Source: Algoriphagus marincola DSM 16067 (GTDB taxonomy: Bacteria; Bacteroidota; Bacteroidia; Cytophagales; Cyclobacteriaceae). From it: a stretch of DNA of 64,000 bases. Below, piece after piece: positions 8,693 to 16,678 of this stretch. Positions within the stretch are counted from its first letter, which is position 1. Each line of letters begins with the position of its first letter. The notes under the pieces are model-generated. The model was not told the origin of the DNA, did no database searches, and saw nothing but the letters and a program-made list of their open reading frames with translations. The stretch lies in the NCBI RefSeq assembly GCF_000429405.1, contig NZ_AUBU01000010.1, positions 124,001 through 188,000 of the forward strand, in the 5' to 3' direction. The translations under genes were made by a program, and so were the position numbers.

Positions 8693-9658
8693 ATGATTTG
8701 GGCATATCCTGATTTCAAACTTTTAATCATTCTAGCCGGAGCTTTTGCTTTGGGGTACTTATTTTACATCTCCAGATTCTGGTTGATCAATCGCCGACTT
8801 AAAGTCGAAAAACGACGATTGCTTACTAAACTCATTCTACGAACAAGCTACTTTATTCTTTTTCTTATCTCATTTGCAGGACCTTCTATTGGCACATCGA
8901 CCAAGGAAGTCAAAGAGGAGGGCAAGGACATTTTCCTGGCCATTGACCTATCTCAGTCTATGAATGCGACAGATATTGGCCCTAGCCGTCTACAAAGGAT
9001 TAAATTTGAATTGAAGGAGTTGATCAAAAATTTTCCTTCTGATCGAATTGGCCTTATTATTTTTTCCTCAGAAGCTTACATGCAATGTCCATTGACCTTT
9101 GACCAAAATGTCATTCAGCTTTATCTGGATGGACTCAATACCGGCTTGGTTCCTAATGCTGGCACTGACCTAAGTGGTCCACTTCGAATGGCCTTAGATC
9201 GATTTGTAAGCGATGTTTCTCCAGAAGTCAAATCCAAATCAGTGGTTCTGATTTCAGACGGAGAGGACTTCGGAGGAGAATATGAGGATGTAGCCGCTTC
9301 TCTTGCAGAAGCTGGTATCAAGGTTTTTTCTTTGGGAATCGGTACAGATGCCGGAAGCTCTATTCCTCGCGGAAATGGCGTGGTGATTGATCCCAATACA
9401 GGGAGACCTGCGGAAACAAGACTGGACCGGGATGCACTTCAAAAAATTGCCATCGAAACAGGTGGAAGGTATTTTGAAATATCGGATGTTTCTCAGGAAG
9501 TCAGTGATTTGATCGGTAATCTAGAGCGATTGGAAGGCGGCACCATCGGTACCCGACAGGTAGAAGCCTCTTCCAACAAATATTTCTATTTTCTACTTGC
9601 AGGATTGATCCTTTCCGTTTTGGATATGATTCTTCCCATCAAAACCATTAAACTTTGA
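8693..9658 (+). CDS. Bat-type VWA membrane protein
   Basis: Von Willebrand factor A protein of the Bacteroides aerotolerance (Bat) type. Membrane segments lie near residues 7-26, 47-63 and 297-315, with the VWA domain between. The metal-ion-dependent adhesion site is complete: DLSQS at 85-89, the Thr in AGTDLSG near 155-161, and SDGED near 189-193. It probably scaffolds a periplasmic or membrane complex; no reaction is known. It is followed after one base by a TPR gene and then a Gln-rich gene, matching the batB-batC order. The MoxR ATPase, DUF58 protein, second VWA protein and BatD that usually accompany it are not in this window. Confidence 0.88.
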   Translation: MIWAYPDFKLLIILAGAFALGYLFYISRFWLINRRLKVEKRRLLTKLILRTSYFILFLISFAGPSIGTSTKEVKEEGKDIFLAIDLSQSMNATDIGPSRLQRIKFELKELIKNFPSDRIGLIIFSSEAYMQCPLTFDQNVIQLYLDGLNTGLVPNAGTDLSGPLRMALDRFVSDVSPEVKSKSVVLISDGEDFGGEYEDVAASLAEAGIKVFSLGIGTDAGSSIPRGNGVVIDPNTGRPAETRLDRDALQKIAIETGGRYFEISDVSQEVSDLIGNLERLEGGTIGTRQVEASSNKYFYFLLAGLILSVLDMILPIKTIKL

Positions 9659-9659
9659 T

Positions 9660-10304
9660 ATGAACGGTGGAAAATTAATCATCGGCCTTCTTTTACTCAT
9701 TCCTTCCTCATGGATGCGTGATTCGGAATTGAATGCTGCGATTGATGTGGCTGGGGAGAGTTTTGCCAATGGAGAATACGAACAATCCTACCAGGATCAT
9801 CTTGCCCTGCAAGAACGCTTCGGCGTAAGCTACAGTGAGTTGGATTTTAACCTGGGTCTTAGTGCTCAGTATTCGGAGAAGCTTGATGAGGCAGCAGGTT
9901 ACTATGACAAAGCAAGTACGAGCGCGGATATGATTCTATCTTCCTTCGCATACAATCAGGGAGGTGTTTTACTTGGAAACAAAAAGGAATACGAAGCTGC
10001 GCTTAGTAAATTCAAAACAGCCTTGATCAAGGATCCATTGAACGAAGTCGCAAGATATAATTATGAATTGCTTGCCAGATGGATAAAGCGAGACGAAGAA
10101 CGAAAAAATCAAGAGGAGAATCCTCCCGAGCCATCAGACTTTGCCAAGCGAAAAAAAGCAGAAGCTGATCGCTTGGTTGAACAATTCCGGTTCCGAGATG
10201 CGTTAAACCTTATGAATGAAGCGCTGGCTCAGGATCAAACCGTGGCAGCCTACCAGCAATTCATCACCACTCTTCAAGAAGTCACTGAGATCAATGAAAA
10301 CTAA
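9660..10304 (+). CDS. TPR protein of the Bat cluster (BatC-like)
   Basis: A 214-residue protein with an N-terminal hydrophobic segment (about 5-19) that could be a signal peptide or anchor, and TPR-like helical repeats about residues 25-135 (AIDVAGESFANGEYEQSYQ, SFAYNQGGVLL). The last third is charged and ends with another helical pair. TPR proteins of Bat operons are thought to bind the VWA proteins. The gene starts one base after the VWA stop and overlaps the next gene by 11 bases, showing tight coupling. The assignment rests mostly on neighbourhood. Confidence 0.75.
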   Translation: MNGGKLIIGLLLLIPSSWMRDSELNAAIDVAGESFANGEYEQSYQDHLALQERFGVSYSELDFNLGLSAQYSEKLDEAAGYYDKASTSADMILSSFAYNQGGVLLGNKKEYEAALSKFKTALIKDPLNEVARYNYELLARWIKRDEERKNQEENPPEPSDFAKRKKAEADRLVEQFRFRDALNLMNEALAQDQTVAAYQQFITTLQEVTEINEN

Positions 10305-10908
10305 AATAATACTACTTTCAGCAATCATTTTCACCTTTTCACTGACGTCCTATGCCCAGACAGCCGGTGACTTTTTTAATAAAGCAGCTCGCTCCTACGT
10401 AAAGACTGAAAAGGAACAAGCACTCCAAACCGTGAATGATGGATTGAGTAAATTTCCGGGAGATAGCAAACTGCAAGCATTGAAAGATAAGCTTGAACAA
10501 GAGCAAGAAGACGAGCAAAATCAAAATCAAGAGCAGCAGAATCAGCAAAACCAAGAACAGCAAAACCAAGAGAACCAACAAAGTCAGGGAGAGCAGGGCG
10601 AACAGCAGCAAAATCAGGATCAAGGGGAAAAAACAGAGCAGGATCAGGCAAAAGAATCTGAATCCGGAGATCCTCAGGAAAAAAGCCAGGATCCGGCCAG
10701 TGAAAACGCTAACGATCAGATGGATGCCAACCTTGCTGAGCGACAAAAAGCTTTAGAGGAATTCAAGGAAAAGCTAAAAGCGATGAATTTGACCCCTGAG
10801 CAAGCTGCACAGATTCTTGAAAGTATGAATGCCGCAGAGCTCCGCTACATTCAACAGAATAGAAAAAAGGCCACTCAGCGACCCAAGCGGGGAATTCCTG
10901 ACTGGTAA
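10294..10908 (+). CDS. Exported Gln/Asn/Glu-rich low-complexity protein of the Bat cluster
   Basis: From the ATG at 10294 the protein has 204 residues: signal peptide (cleavage after SYA near 21), a short TPR-like helix pair to about residue 65, then a long run dominated by Q, N and E (about 68-130) made of irregular NQEQQ-type units, an acidic Ser/Asp linker, and a basic C-terminal helix ending RGIPDW. The frame is open back to 10216, but the upstream part lies inside the TPR gene and lacks signal character. The polar tract is probably disordered and could be sticky. Comparable proteins occur in Bat operons of Cytophagales; function unknown. The antisense frame of this tract looks like a hydrophobic protein but is an artefact. 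Confidence 0.8.
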   Translation: MKTKIILLSAIIFTFSLTSYAQTAGDFFNKAARSYVKTEKEQALQTVNDGLSKFPGDSKLQALKDKLEQEQEDEQNQNQEQQNQQNQEQQNQENQQSQGEQGEQQQNQDQGEKTEQDQAKESESGDPQEKSQDPASENANDQMDANLAERQKALEEFKEKLKAMNLTPEQAAQILESMNAAELRYIQQNRKKATQRPKRGIPDW

Positions 10909-10949
10909 ACCCAAAAGCGAAATATTTTATCAGAAAAACCCAAATAAAC

Positions 10950-12131
10950 ATGTTCAAAGAAGTATACATCGTATCAGCCGTCCGGACACCACTTGGTAGT
11001 TTCGGCGGAAAACTTTCAGGACTAACAGCAGTAGAGCTAGGTACTACCGCCATCAAAGGAGCTTTGGAAAAGTCGGGCGTAAAAGCCGAGGCTGTTCAGG
11101 AAGTTTTTATGGGAAATGTCATTTCGGCCAACTTAGGTCAAGCACCCGCAAGACAGGCCGCGATTGGAGCGGGGATCGGATATCAGGTTCCTTGTACCAC
11201 GGTAAACAAGGTATGTGCATCAGGTATGAAATCGGTCATGTTTGGAGCTCAAAGCATCATGCTTGGAATCAACGATGTAGTTGTGGCTGGAGGCATGGAA
11301 AGCATGTCAAATGTCCCATTCTACGTACCTAAAGCTCGTTTTGGATACAAATACGGTAATGCGGAGTTTGTAGATGGTCTTGTAAAGGATGGACTTTTTG
11401 AGGTGTATTATAAGTTCCCGATGGGCAACTGCGCAGACAACACCGCTAAGGAAATGAATATCTCGCGAGAAGAACAAGATGCTTATGCCATTCAATCCTA
11501 CCAGCGTGCAGCTGATGCTTGGGCGAAAGGATACTTCAAGGATGAGGTAATTCCTGTAGAAATGAAGGGCAGAAAAGGCGAGACCATTCTGATCGATGAA
11601 GATGAGGAGTACAAAAACGTCATGTTTGAAAAAATCCCAAGTCTCCGTCCAGTATTCGATAAAGAAGGCACAGTCACAGCAGCCAACGCATCTACCATGA
11701 ATGATGGAGCTTCTGCTTTGGTCTTGGTTAGCAAGGAAAAAGCAGATGAATTGGGTCTTAAGCCTTTGGCAAAAATCCGAGGCTTTGCAGATGCTGCTAC
11801 AGATCCGCTTTGGTTTACTACTGCTCCGGCATTAGCCATTCCAAAAGCTATTCAGCATGCAGGTATCAGTGCCGATGAGGTAGATTTCTATGAGATCAAT
11901 GAAGCCTTCTCAGCGGTAGCTTTAGCAAATCAAAAAGAATTGAAATTGGACCCAGCCAAGCTAAATGTCTATGGCGGAGCTGTTTCTCTCGGACATCCAC
12001 TGGGAGCATCAGGTGCTAGAATCATTTCCACCTTGAATTCAGTCCTTCATCAGCAATCCGGCTCCATTGGTGTAGCCGGAATTTGTAACGGAGGTGGCGG
12101 TGCCTCTGCTATGGTAATTGAAAAATTATAA
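10950..12131 (+). CDS. atoB: Acetyl-CoA C-acetyltransferase (thiolase)
   Basis: Condenses two acetyl-CoA to acetoacetyl-CoA or cleaves 3-ketoacyl-CoA. The family residues are all visible: the nucleophile in NKVCASGMKS near residue 90, the late GGAVSLGHPLGASGAR His, and the second active-site Cys in AGICNGGGGASA. Length 393 is the norm for biosynthetic or degradative thiolase II. It stands alone with a clean terminator 16 bases after the stop. Together with the HMG-CoA-lyase-like gene at 21278 it suggests short-chain acyl-CoA or branched amino acid metabolism, but the two are not in one operon. The gene symbol is a functional label; phaA-type naming would fit equally. Confidence 0.93.
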   Translation: MFKEVYIVSAVRTPLGSFGGKLSGLTAVELGTTAIKGALEKSGVKAEAVQEVFMGNVISANLGQAPARQAAIGAGIGYQVPCTTVNKVCASGMKSVMFGAQSIMLGINDVVVAGGMESMSNVPFYVPKARFGYKYGNAEFVDGLVKDGLFEVYYKFPMGNCADNTAKEMNISREEQDAYAIQSYQRAADAWAKGYFKDEVIPVEMKGRKGETILIDEDEEYKNVMFEKIPSLRPVFDKEGTVTAANASTMNDGASALVLVSKEKADELGLKPLAKIRGFADAATDPLWFTTAPALAIPKAIQHAGISADEVDFYEINEAFSAVALANQKELKLDPAKLNVYGGAVSLGHPLGASGARIISTLNSVLHQQSGSIGVAGICNGGGGASAMVIEKL

Positions 12132-12146
12132 TCAAACCCACAAACT

Positions 12147-12177
12147 ATCCGCGGCATATTCTGTCGCGGATTTTTTT
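12147..12177 (+). terminator. Rho-independent terminator after the thiolase gene
   Basis: Stem ATCCGCG pairs with CGCGGAT around an 11-base loop, followed directly by seven T. The T-tract touches the ATG of the next gene at 12178. Confidence 0.88.
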
Positions 12178-13269
12178 ATGAAACGTTTTGCACCCTTCAT
12201 TCTACTTCTGATCAGCCTCAGTCCCGTCTATGGGCAGGAAATGGTTCGGGTATTTTATGACGAGCAGCAGACTATGCTCAAAGAAATCTACCCTACCGTC
12301 AATGGCAAGGCAGAAGGAACCTTGAAACGGTTTAATGAAGAGGGTAAATTGATTCTACTCGGAAATCTCAAAGCTGATCAGCGTGAAGGGCTTTTCGTAG
12401 AATTGAATCCGGATACAGGTGACACCCTGCGAACCATCCCTTTTGAAAAAAATCTGAAGCATGGAGTAAGTCAGACATTCTTTTTGGATGGTACAATCAG
12501 ACAAGAGCTCCGCTATGAAAATGATCAAATCGAAGGGCCAGTTACGACTTACTTTGAAAATGGTCAGCTTCAGGACAGGACTGAGTTTTCCAATAATGTC
12601 CCCAATGGAAAAAGTGAACGCTTTTTCCCGGATGGCGCTGTGCAGCAAATTATCCATTTTGAAGCAGGAAGGCTTCAGGGGCCATATGAAGAGTATTACC
12701 CAAATGGTAAAATCAAGCGAAGAGCAACTTACCGAGATGGGGAGCTAGAAAGTGAAGAGTTTACTTTCTATGAGGACGGTAGTAAATATGTCGTAGCCAA
12801 TTACAAGAAGGGATTCTTAGATGGTGAATACCTTGAATATTTTCCGGATGGAAGTATCCAAAAGAAGACATCTTATAAAAACGGGGTAATTTCTGGCGAG
12901 TCGAAGGAATTTTATGAAAATGGAAAACTGCGTCAAAAAATTACTTTCAAAAATGGAATTCCAACTAGCCCTCTCGAAACCTTTCATCCAGATGGAAAAA
13001 AAGCTTTAGTCCGGGAATTTTCTCCCAGATCTGATCTAGCAAGCCGAGAACTACAGTATCACCCAAATGGACAATTGAAAATGGAAATCACTTTCCTTCA
13101 AGGACTTGAATCCGGTAAAGTCCAAGTATTTCGGGAAGATGGCTCACTTGAGGAAGTTCGCTTTTACCAGCGGGGAATTCCTACTGGCACTTGGGAGTAT
13201 TATGATGAATCAGGCGAGCTAATCCGAACCGAGAAAAAAGAATCGATTAGAAAAAAGATTGATTACTAA
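12178..13269 (+). CDS. Exported MORN-repeat (YwqK-like) protein
   Basis: From ATG 12178 the product has 363 residues with a signal peptide (MKRFAPFILLLISLSP, cleavage after VYG). The mature chain is a regular series of about twelve MORN-type repeats with the pattern G-x-x-x-x-Y/F-x-x-x-G-x-L/I, such as EYYPNGKIKRRATYRDGE. The family is often labelled as a YwqK-type antitoxin, but that label is weak; in Bacteroidota such proteins are exported and their role is unknown. The frame is open back to 12118, inside the thiolase gene, but that part carries the terminator and no signal peptide. Transcription must come from read-through or from a promoter inside the terminator or thiolase end. Confidence 0.8.
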   Translation: MKRFAPFILLLISLSPVYGQEMVRVFYDEQQTMLKEIYPTVNGKAEGTLKRFNEEGKLILLGNLKADQREGLFVELNPDTGDTLRTIPFEKNLKHGVSQTFFLDGTIRQELRYENDQIEGPVTTYFENGQLQDRTEFSNNVPNGKSERFFPDGAVQQIIHFEAGRLQGPYEEYYPNGKIKRRATYRDGELESEEFTFYEDGSKYVVANYKKGFLDGEYLEYFPDGSIQKKTSYKNGVISGESKEFYENGKLRQKITFKNGIPTSPLETFHPDGKKALVREFSPRSDLASRELQYHPNGQLKMEITFLQGLESGKVQVFREDGSLEEVRFYQRGIPTGTWEYYDESGELIRTEKKESIRKKIDY

Positions 13270-13299
13270 TCATTCCCTTTAATTGAATAAAAGCTTTCC

Positions 13300-13307
13300 T
13301 ATTTTTG
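13300..13307 (+). promoter_or_regulatory. -7 promoter element for purC (TATTTTTG)
   Basis: Exact TAnnTTTG match ending 16 bases before the purC start codon, predicting a very short leader. A TTG lies only 14 bases upstream (13283-13285), closer than the normal spacing. Confidence 0.5.
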
Positions 13308-13323
13308 CCAAAACATCTGAATC

Positions 13324-14268
13324 ATGAGCCACGCAATCAAAGAGACCAACTTCCAATTTCCTGCACAAATTGACTTTTACAAAGGAAAGGTAAGAGATGT
13401 CTATATTTTCGACAAAGAACTTGTAGTTGTGGCCTCTGATCGGATATCTGCTTTCGATGTGGTGCTTCCACGTCCTATTCCTTTCAAAGGCCAGGTATTA
13501 AATCAAATCGCAGCCAAATTCCTTGAAGCTACCTCTGACTTAGTACCTAATTGGGTCACCGCCACTCCAGATCCCAATGTCACAGTAGGAAAGCGATGCG
13601 ATCCATTCAAGGTAGAAATGGTAATCCGTGGCTACCTGTCTGGACATGCCGCTCGCGAGTATAAAGCGGGAAAGCGAATGATCTGTGGCGTCCCGATGCC
13701 AGAAGGAATGAAGGAAAATGATGCTTTCCCCACCCCCATTATTACACCGACTACCAAAGCTTCCGAAGGACATGACGAGGATATTTCCAAAGAGGACATC
13801 TTAGCGAAAGGAATCGTCAGCAAGGAGGATTATGAAGTCTTGGAAAAGTACACAAGAGCCTTATTCCAACGCGGACAAGAGATGGCGAAAGAAAAGGGGT
13901 TGATCCTGGTGGACACCAAATATGAATTTGGAAAATACGAGGGAGAAATTTACCTAATCGACGAAATTCACACACCGGATTCCAGTCGATATTTCTATTC
14001 GGATGGATACGAGCAAAACCAAAAAGAAGGAAAAGCTCAGCGCCAATTATCGAAGGAATTTGTGAGGCAATGGCTGATTGAGAACGGCTTTCAGGGAAAA
14101 GATGGCCAGGTGGTGCCCAAAATGACTGATGAAATTGTACAAAGCATTTCGGATCGCTATATTGAGCTATTCGAAAAAATCACCGGAGAAAAATTTGTAA
14201 AAGCTGAAACGGATGACATAGAAACCCGCATCGAAGAAGCTATAAAAAAGTATCTAAACGAAAACTAA
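13324..14268 (+). CDS. purC: Phosphoribosylaminoimidazole-succinocarboxamide synthase
   Basis: ATP-dependent ligation of aspartate to CAIR in purine synthesis, in the cytoplasm. The N-terminus has the family signature YKGKVRDVY, followed by [23 protein letters not shown]; the second signature LVDTKYEFG and [12 protein letters not shown] are near residues 198-225. At 314 residues it belongs to the longer class, as usual in Bacteroidota. No other purine gene is next to it; it has its own promoter element. Start at ATG 13324 is supported by the -7 element just upstream. Confidence 0.95.
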   Translation: MSHAIKETNFQFPAQIDFYKGKVRDVYIFDKELVVVASDRISAFDVVLPRPIPFKGQVLNQIAAKFLEATSDLVPNWVTATPDPNVTVGKRCDPFKVEMVIRGYLSGHAAREYKAGKRMICGVPMPEGMKENDAFPTPIITPTTKASEGHDEDISKEDILAKGIVSKEDYEVLEKYTRALFQRGQEMAKEKGLILVDTKYEFGKYEGEIYLIDEIHTPDSSRYFYSDGYEQNQKEGKAQRQLSKEFVRQWLIENGFQGKDGQVVPKMTDEIVQSISDRYIELFEKITGEKFVKAETDDIETRIEEAIKKYLNEN

Positions 14269-14367
14269 AATCAACAAGTATCAAGCAGGAAAGTCAATTA
14301 TTTATTGATTTTATTTCCGGGCAGGATTCATCCTTTCATTTCGAAGGATAGGCAAAACAAAAATTAT

Positions 14368-14757
14368 ATGAAATATAGCATTGACAAAAAAGAACAATAT
14401 GTGATTTTCACTCCAATGGAGGAAAAATTGGACTCTACGCTAGCACCAAAGTTGAAATCTGAGCTTTTGACCGTGCATGCAGAAGGCTACGAAAAGCTTG
14501 TACTAGACATGAGCCATGTAAAGTATGTAGATTCCTCAGGGCTTAGTGCCTTATTGGTTGGAGATCGTGAATATGGAAACAATGGAGGCTTGTTTTTGAT
14601 CTCTGGTGTGCAGGATCATGTGCTAAAGCTTTTGAAAATCTCCATGCTGGACAAAAAGCTTAATCTAGTCAATGACTTGGAAGAGGCTGGAGAAGCGGTC
14701 TTCATGCATGAAATTGAAAACGGGGCAGTAGAAGAGGACGAGGAAGAAGAGGATTGA
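14368..14757 (+). CDS. STAS-domain anti-sigma-factor antagonist-like protein
   Basis: A 129-residue cytoplasmic STAS protein (SpoIIAA/RsbV type). The phosphorylatable Ser motif is present in YVDSSGLSALL near residue 57. ATG 14368 fits the usual family start (MKYSIDKKEQYV); the frame is open to 14305 but that stretch is not family-like. The C-terminus is a very acidic tail (EEDEEEED). Its last bases overlap the start of the RNase Z gene. No anti-sigma kinase or phosphatase is nearby, so the partner is unknown. Confidence 0.87.
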   Translation: MKYSIDKKEQYVIFTPMEEKLDSTLAPKLKSELLTVHAEGYEKLVLDMSHVKYVDSSGLSALLVGDREYGNNGGLFLISGVQDHVLKLLKISMLDKKLNLVNDLEEAGEAVFMHEIENGAVEEDEEEED

Positions 14758-15671
14758 GACCAGAATTTGAGGTAACGATACTTGGGAATACTTCATCGAT
14801 TCCTGTACATGGTCGCAATCACACCTCCCAGCTCGTAAAGCTGGGAAGTGAATTGATGCTAATCGACTGTGGTGAAGGCACGCAAATGCAACTTCGCAGG
14901 TTTCGGCTGAAGTATTCCAAAATCAATTATATTTTTATTTCACACCTTCATGGGGATCACTACCTTGGCTTGATTGGATTATTATCCAGTTTCCATTTGG
15001 CAAGGAGAAGCAATTCTTTGACTATTTTTGGACCAAAAGGTCTAGATGAAATCATCAGTACTCATTTTAGATGGAGTAATACTCAATTGACATATTCAAT
15101 TGATTTTCATATTACTACAGATGATGGATTAAATCTATTGGTAAACACCCCACAATTGATGGTTTATAGCTTCCCGCTTCGCCACCGTCTTCCTACCACT
15201 GGTTTTTTGATCAAAGAAAAAGCAGGTCTTCGTAACCTGATTAAATCAAAATTGGAAGCCGAAAAGCTACCCCTTGAAGCTATTCAATCCCTTCGGAAAG
15301 GAATGGACTATATCGGCGTGGATGGCTCATTCTATCCGGTAGGGGAATACTGTTACCCACAGGAAGCTACACGGACATATGCCTATTGTTCGGACACCAT
15401 TTATTGGCCCGAATTGAAAGAATACATTGCCGGGGTGGATTTACTTTATCATGAGTCTACTTTCTTGGATTCGGAGAAAGAAAGAGCAGAGCTCACCATG
15501 CACAGCACAGCAGGTCAGGCAGCATCCATAGCAGCAGCATCTTCCGTAAATAAACTGATTTTAGGGCACTTCTCCTCCAGATATAAGGATCTGAATCCTA
15601 TGCTAGAAGAAGCCAAACCGATATTCGAAAATGTTGAACTGAGTGTAGAGGGAGAAACTTATCGACTATGA
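14754..15671 (+). CDS. rnz: Ribonuclease Z
   Basis: Zinc-dependent endonuclease that removes 3' trailers from tRNA precursors. Motifs: the metal-binding SHLHGDHYLGL near residues 63-73, the N-terminal LGNTSSIPVHGRNHTSQ, a TYAYCSDT strand near 207 and late H ligands in YHESTF and LGHFSSRY. Length 305 is typical for the bacterial long form. The start is taken as TTG at 14754, because the next in-frame ATG would delete the conserved first strand; the TTG overlaps the STAS stop, giving translational coupling. The following transporter gene overlaps its stop by four bases. Confidence 0.94.
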   Translation: MRPEFEVTILGNTSSIPVHGRNHTSQLVKLGSELMLIDCGEGTQMQLRRFRLKYSKINYIFISHLHGDHYLGLIGLLSSFHLARRSNSLTIFGPKGLDEIISTHFRWSNTQLTYSIDFHITTDDGLNLLVNTPQLMVYSFPLRHRLPTTGFLIKEKAGLRNLIKSKLEAEKLPLEAIQSLRKGMDYIGVDGSFYPVGEYCYPQEATRTYAYCSDTIYWPELKEYIAGVDLLYHESTFLDSEKERAELTMHSTAGQAASIAAASSVNKLILGHFSSRYKDLNPMLEEAKPIFENVELSVEGETYRL

Positions 15672-16459
15672 CACGCAACGAATCTTCCAAAAAGACCAAC
15701 CTCTTCATCATTTTGGGTTCAATATTTCTGACCAATGCGATCTTGGCGGAAATTATTGGAGTGAAAATATTTTCAGCAGAGCGAACTTTTGGTTTTGAGC
15801 CTGTCAATTGGAAATTTTTTGGGGAATATATTCTGGACTTCAATTTGACAGCAGGCGCTGTTATTTGGCCGATTGTCTTTGTGACCACAGATATTATTAA
15901 TGAGTATTTTGGAAAGAAGGGCGTCCGTAAAATCAGTTTTCTGACTGCAGGATTAATTGCCTATGTATTTGTGGTTATCAGCGTCGTGACCATTTTAGTA
16001 CCAGCTGATTTTTGGCTTGATGTCAATGCCCAAACTCCCTCAGGAAATTCCTTTGATATTTCCTATGCATTCAATACCATTTTCCGACAGGGATTGGGAA
16101 TCATCATTGGTTCACTCACTGCCTTCCTCTTGGGTCAGTTGGTTGATGTCTTTGTATTCCAAAAACTACGAGCTGTCACCGGATCAAAAATGATCTGGTT
16201 GCGTGCCACAGGATCCACCTTGGTCAGTCAGTTTTTTGATTCATTTGTGGTATTGGGAATAGCTTTCTACATCTTCGGAAATTGGGAACTAAGCCAAGTT
16301 ATCGCAGTGGGAATCATCAACTATGTCTACAAATTTTCAGTTGCAATTCTACTTACTCCCCTGCTCTATCTTGGACATGGGCTGATCGATCGCTATCTCG
16401 GGAAAGACCTGGCAGAAAAAATGATGAAAGAAGCCTCCTCCGATAGAACCTTCCTTTAA
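15668..16459 (+). CDS. Queuosine precursor transporter (VUT family, YhhQ-like)
   Basis: Inner-membrane protein with about six to seven hydrophobic segments over 263 residues, matching the YhhQ/VUT family that imports preQ0 or related 7-deazapurines for tRNA queuosine synthesis. Conserved stretches are the early NAILAEIIGVKIF, the central VTTDIINEYFGKKGVRKI and the late DSFVVLGIAFY. The gene overlaps rnz by four bases, so STAS, rnz and the transporter form one unit; both rnz and this gene serve tRNA maturation. Substrate specificity is taken from the family. Confidence 0.9.
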   Translation: MTRNESSKKTNLFIILGSIFLTNAILAEIIGVKIFSAERTFGFEPVNWKFFGEYILDFNLTAGAVIWPIVFVTTDIINEYFGKKGVRKISFLTAGLIAYVFVVISVVTILVPADFWLDVNAQTPSGNSFDISYAFNTIFRQGLGIIIGSLTAFLLGQLVDVFVFQKLRAVTGSKMIWLRATGSTLVSQFFDSFVVLGIAFYIFGNWELSQVIAVGIINYVYKFSVAILLTPLLYLGHGLIDRYLGKDLAEKMMKEASSDRTFL

Positions 16460-16545
16460 AAGCAAACTCAACAAGGGTCTACCAAATTATTTTTTATAAA
16501 TCTCTCGATTTTTTAAACATTATTCTAAAACACTCAAACCCTCTC

Positions 16546-16576
16546 TTGTTTTACAAAATATTTATACATACTTTTG
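16546..16576 (+). promoter_or_regulatory. Canonical Bacteroidota promoter for the DEAD-box helicase
   Basis: TTG (16546-16548), exactly 20 bases, then TACTTTTG (16569-16576). This is the best match to the TTG-N19-21-TAnnTTTG promoter in the window. It predicts transcription from about 16580 and a leader near 98 bases. Confidence 0.75.
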
Positions 16577-16593
16577 CACCGTCAATTTTGACA

Positions 16594-16674
16594 CAGAATA
16601 ATTTTTTCTGAGCCGTGATTTCCTTACTGTCGCTTGTCTGGGATCAAGGAACATGGCAAGAAAAAGTAAGGAAA
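16594..16674 (+). promoter_or_regulatory. Structured leader of the DEAD-box helicase mRNA
   Basis: Two inverted repeats lie in the leader. CAGAA/TTCTG (16594-16610) is small. The second is strong: TTTCCTTACT at 16619-16628 pairs perfectly with AGTAAGGAAA at 16665-16674, only four bases before the ATG at 16679. The 3' arm contains AAGGA, the only Shine-Dalgarno-like sequence before the gene, so the stem would hide the ribosome landing site. Regulation by temperature, by RNA binding or by the helicase itself is plausible but inferred. Confidence 0.55.
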
Positions 16675-16678
16675 CATC

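Noticed and set aside
10493..10651. Short-unit repetitive DNA, considered as a CRISPR or tandem array
   Set aside because: No fixed repeat length or spacers; it encodes the NQEQQ-type low-complexity protein tract.
10339..10746. Hydrophobic Leu-rich antisense frame
   Set aside because: It is the reverse complement of the CAA/GAA-rich tract of the Gln-rich protein; composition artefact.
16460..16545. Possible riboswitch between the queuosine transporter and the helicase
   Set aside because: Lies upstream of the predicted promoter, so it is not in the helicase mRNA; no preQ1-type structure recognised.
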